Below the pieces are notes generated by a model. The model was not told the origin of the DNA. It worked only from the letters and a program-made list of their open reading frames with translations, and did not search any database. Shown here one piece after another: positions 60,450 through 64,000 of a DNA stretch of 64,000 bases (its first letter is position 1; every line of letters begins with the position of its first letter). The position numbers and the translations under genes are program-made. Source of the stretch: Liolophura sinensis (Eukaryota > Mollusca > Polyplacophora > Chitonida > Chitonidae). Where the stretch lies: NCBI RefSeq assembly GCF_032854445.1, contig NC_088298.1, positions 17,751,976 through 17,815,975 on the forward strand. Reading direction: 5' to 3'.

Positions 60450-61195
60450 TGTGGATATAAGCATCACGTCCGACATTCCTATACCATTTGTAGTCCGTAA
60501 AGGGCGTTCCAAGTCGATAATCGCTAGATCCATTTTCACAACAACGTTTAACACTAACTCCCGAAGGCAAAGGTATATAAAAAATTTTACAAATAAGAAA
60601 TAAAGCCGGTAACACACAAGAGAGAAGCGGTCATCAGTTTTCAATGATGCCGGGTAGACAATAAATATTCCAGGCATGAATTCCGTATCAAAGTTCAAAT
60701 TCGTAGTCCGTGAATGAGTTCCGTGTCAAATAACAGCTAAACAAGTATCTCAATCGCGCTTCAATTGCAACTGTTAATAAAGGCATCATGCTGATGTAAT
60801 TAGCATGGCTACCTTTACGGCCTCTAGCCCCAGGTTAAGCGGTATTAGATACAGTTTGAAAATGACGAGCATTACAGACCCTAACCGATCAGATTATGAT
60901 TCAAAAGTAACGGACAATTACGTCTTTCCCGTTAATATGTAAAGATCTCATGCTACACAAGGCGCCATCTATGATGTTACATATGACATACAAGATAGAC
61001 GGTTACACTGGGCAAGCAGCGCCATCTATGTTGTTAAATACCATGTACGGGATAGATATGTACATTGGGATAACAGCGCCGTCTATGTGGTTGATCACAA
61101 TGCAGATCGCCAGAGATTCTGAACGCTCTGTCCAAACCGGCCAACGAGAGTGTTATACTCATTGTAAAATTTGAGAAACTTAGAACGAAGGTGTT
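60450..61195 (-). repeat. Direct repeat B, adjoining the Penelope-like element
   Basis: Second copy of the 58,563-59,335 repeat, with GCGCCATCTATG-type motifs at about 60,961, 61,019 and 61,077 (58-bp period). Its position just after the RT frame suggests it is the element's 3' untranslated region. Confidence 0.6.
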
Positions 61196-61267
61196 TGATG
61201 GAGTATCCTTGACAAACTAGTTTTTGAACTAGCAACTTGTGACACAGATTAAAGTCATCACATTAAC

Positions 61268-61592
61268 TCAAGATCTGACAAATGCTACAAAGCGAGATAT
61301 GTATACGCCATATGCAGGACGCTTTGGTATATTGCTATCTAAATCAGGATAATTTACAATATCAAAATTGAAACTATCCCTTTTGTCGTGAAGGCGGCGT
61401 GAAAGGAGACCTTGTCCGTCTTTGTACAGATATAGATGCAAATAAAATGTACGATCAGGACTATCTGTTGTCTCCTTTAAATCCAATGAAGGCGGATAGA
61501 TTTCCTTCACCGCTTCAGCAATATGGGGATTATTTAACGCCAGTAGATCATCAATATACCGTTTGGTAAATGAAAAGGATCGAGCTTTAAAG

Positions 61593-61631
<39 letters not shown>

Positions 61632-63089
61632 GTATTGATATGAAAACAGGTATAGGTCTGCCAAAAGAGGCGCACAATTGGTACCCATTGGAATACCTAT
61701 GCACTGTTGGAAAATGGTATCTCCGAATTTCACATAGATGTTATCAATGAGAAATTCAAGTAATTCAATAAATAATGTAACATCCCATGAGTGGTAACCT
61801 TTATAAAGAGTAGAAGTAAAGAAAGCCTTATTGCTTCTGACGTTAATGTAACGATGACTTGTTTTAGTAAATACCGAGACAATTAACGACGATATTCTTT
61901 CAATAAGATCTTTGTGAGGAATCGTAGTATAGAGAGTAGAGAAATCCCATGTGGATACGTCTTTGTACGGTATATGCATATGAGCATCGAGTTGTTTAAG
62001 ACGTTTGGAGTTGTTGATAATCCACATGCAGTTGACACCTGAATTTTTTGTTATGGCACAACAATACCTATTCCAAAATGACTTTACTTCTTGTAACGCT
62101 CTCGTAAGTAGGGTTGACAAGAGTTTGGTGGTACAGCTTCTTAAACCTGCAATAAATCGAGCCTTGTATGGGGATTTTAGGAATCCAGTAAAGTTGTGGT
62201 ATTTCTGCGTGACGGGTAGGTATATTTATGCGCCTTTCTTTAAGAAAGGTTTTGTGTTTGTTAAATAGTTCATCCAGAGTACATGTAGTAGCAGAATACG
62301 TGTATGTCGTTGTAGATGCACATAGCTCTTGAACAAGAATTTGATAATAATAATTCTTGCAAATAAAGATGACATTATTAGGAGCCTTCTGTGCTACAGT
62401 GATGACAATTTTACTATGAAGGTCAGGGAGTGTTTCTTGCAGAGTGGGATCCTTCACAACCTGTTCAACTTTAGGTAGAGCATCAATGTCTATACGGTGT
62501 ATAGTTAAACTAACTTTCTTTTTGACAATCTCAAGCCAATCGTTAAGTACCGAAGAATCCACTTTCTCCCGTTTTGACCTTTTTTTTACATTTTTTACTC
62601 CTCAAGTGCCGAAATGATATTTTTTTTGTTTGATCGAATGATGACATTACTCTTTTCTCTATATTTAGGACCCCTCACAAAGAGATTCCTTAGATCATGA
62701 TTCTTAATAATATTAAGGTCACCAGTCAGGACATGTTTACATTTGTCGTAGGTAAAAACTGAGGATTCACAATCACAGTTATAGCCGCCAGAAGTATACG
62801 TCGCCAAATCGAAATCCTTGATGGCCTGGGAATAATTGAAAATTTTGGAAGCGATAGGCTTTGTATACTCATAGGATATGCAAGGTGGCTCTTGGATATT
62901 AAAATAATTGGGTACAGCAGTGCGAACATCAGGTTTATTAGAGATGCGTGGTAGGTTAATTAAATCAAGGCCACTGTCTAAATACTTTATCTTCAGAAAG
63001 AGTCGATCGAGTTGAGCTTCAATTGTAGTTACAGGGCGATACAATCGAAAATACGATGTCTTGACACAGACGTACAAGGTGAGGAACAT
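61268..63089 (-). pseudogene. Reverse transcriptase of the Penelope-like element
   Basis: Four collinear frames: 63089-62595 (with the Y-N-C-D-C-E and F-V-R-G-P-K-Y-R-E blocks before the RT), 62562-62068, 62120-61596 (with D-F-S-T-L-Y-T-T-I-P-H and G-I-P-M-G-T-N-C-A-P) and 61675-61268 (with the catalytic Y-I-D-D). Frameshifts lie near 62,580 (A-run), 62,120 and 61,600-61,625. The last coincides with a TA microsatellite between the G-I-P-M-G-T and Y-I-D-D motifs. Confidence 0.82.
61600..61627. repeat. (TA)n microsatellite inside the RT frame
   Basis: About 14 TA units interrupt the RT coding region between two conserved motifs and encode an alternating Tyr-Ile run in the flanking frames. Confidence 0.9.
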
Positions 63090-63399
63090 TAAAATTGTGT
63101 ATGTTATTGGATAGGTCTTGAACGACCTGTTTTAGCAAGTTCAATGGCAGTGCATATAATACTGTGCGTAGAGCATGCATGCTATTGGTGTCATACGACA
63201 ATCCTACTAAATAGCTAACTGTAACGTGTTTGTGAATCATGTTTCTGTTGAACTTCCTCCTACCATGACTGCGAGGTCTACGTTTATGGTATATGAATAA
63301 ATTTGTTACGACGGAGTCATATGGTTGGCTAGATGTTACATTGCCAATTCCCATAACGTTATCATTCAACCCATATGGGAAGACTGAACCAATCTCTAG

Positions 63400-63887
63400 C
63401 ATCCAGAAAAGCTCACGGTGACGGATTTTACGTTCAAATTCGACATCAGACATTCGTCGGAGGGAGAGAAATGCTTGCCTATTAGCAATTGTTTCTTGCG
63501 CACGGACGTACGGTGTCCGTTCACCCGTAAATGTAGTTTCTGGGTGGTCTTCCCAACATACTGCTGACCACACTTCTTGCATGTTACCAAGTAAATACAA
63601 TTGGACGCAATACAACTTATGTTAACGTAGGAATTAACAGAATAACATTTACCAGTCAGTGAGGAAATAAAAGTGGCGGATGTATCAAATGATGGACATG
63701 TAAGACAATTGGTATGTCCACATTTGGAAATAGTTAAATGTTTGCTTTGGGAATTCAATGTCAAACAATCGTTCAGTTGGGTAGAACACGGTTTGGTGGA
63801 AATACCTTGTTTAATGCTCTCAAATATATCCGGTATTTGGATGGAAATGGGTCTTAGTGCCAACGACTCATTTATTGACTCGCCCTA
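63400..63887 (-). pseudogene. GIY-YIG endonuclease domain of the Penelope-like element
   Basis: A frame open from about 63,887 (no ATG) to 63,396. It has a C-G-H-x2-C-x2-C cluster, then I-Y-L-V-T-C (GIY part), Y-V-G-K-T (YIG part), and downstream Arg and His residues (R-V-N-G-H-R). The E-L-F-W-M-L-E continuation lies in another frame after about 63,420, so there is a frameshift inside the domain. It nicks target DNA for priming in active relatives. Confidence 0.78.
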
Positions 63888-64000
63888 GGAACATGCACCA
63901 CTATTCCCAGCCTTAGTCCTATGCATATTTTTGTAGTTCATAGTTATTGGTATAATTGTGCAGAGGCGTCGCCTCAGGGTCAAAAACCACCAGCAGAATC

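Larger units (their letters stand above)
61268..63890 (-). mobile_element. Penelope-like retroelement with GIY-YIG upstream of RT, decayed
   Basis: On the minus strand the order is: Cys/His cluster plus GIY-YIG endonuclease, a middle region, then reverse transcriptase. This is the permuted order described for the Naiad/Chlamys group of Penelope-like elements, in contrast to the usual RT-GIY-YIG. The reading is in several frames, so the copy is dead. The sequence to 64,000 may be its 5' part. Confidence 0.75.

Overview
The window is AT-rich animal nuclear DNA, most likely from a marine mollusc, probably a bivalve. The host level is inferred from a spliced BEN-domain gene, a mollusc-type dispersed repeat near 15,541, and Harbinger, Tc1/mariner and Penelope-like remnants. 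Most of the window is accessory DNA: three same-strand copies of one Polinton/Maverick (adintovirus-like) virus-related element.

Layout. 1-144 THAP-type zinc-finger fragment. 1,095-4,605 decayed PIF/Harbinger element with perfect 26-bp TIRs. 4,779-5,433 dead Tc1/mariner transposase. 7,003-14,287 Polinton copy 1, truncated at both ends and full of deletions. 15,913-38,917 host BEN-domain gene. 16,517-36,356 Polinton copy 2: complete, 19,840 bp, TIRs of about 435 bp beginning 5'-AG, and a perfect 6-bp duplication CAGGCC. It lies inside a coding exon of the BEN gene. 40,880-41,164 transposase fragment. 41,607-57,648 Polinton copy 3, lacking its left end but keeping the right TIR. 58,563-61,195 a direct repeat pair. 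61,268-63,890 a decayed Penelope-like retroelement with the GIY-YIG domain upstream of the RT (permuted order).

Polinton gene order in copy 2. Plus strand: PC4-like protein with two alternative 3' exons, integrase with chromodomain, mucin-like membrane protein, packaging ATPase, two small virion-type proteins, penton-like minor capsid protein, a basic Gly-rich virion protein, double-jelly-roll major capsid protein, and an adenovirus-type cysteine protease. Minus strand: protein-primed DNA polymerase B. Plus strand: a RING-finger protein. Minus strand: a four-finger C2H2 protein next to the right TIR. Together these supply protein-primed replication, integration, packaging, capsid assembly and maturation, and probably host manipulation.

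Most notable observations: (1) histone-type 3' stem-loops with a U7-target-like box after the RING gene in two copies and after the polymerase gene in copy 2; (2) a conserved alternative splice in the PC4-like gene, one exon of which carries a RHIM-like motif; (3) insertion of an almost intact Polinton in a host coding exon with perfect TSDs; (4) a recurrent GTCAGTGT-based promoter-like block and a palindromic TGACGTCA hairpin in the TIRs; (5) a RING gene that diverges much more between copies than its flanks. All assignments are by eye; no database search was run.
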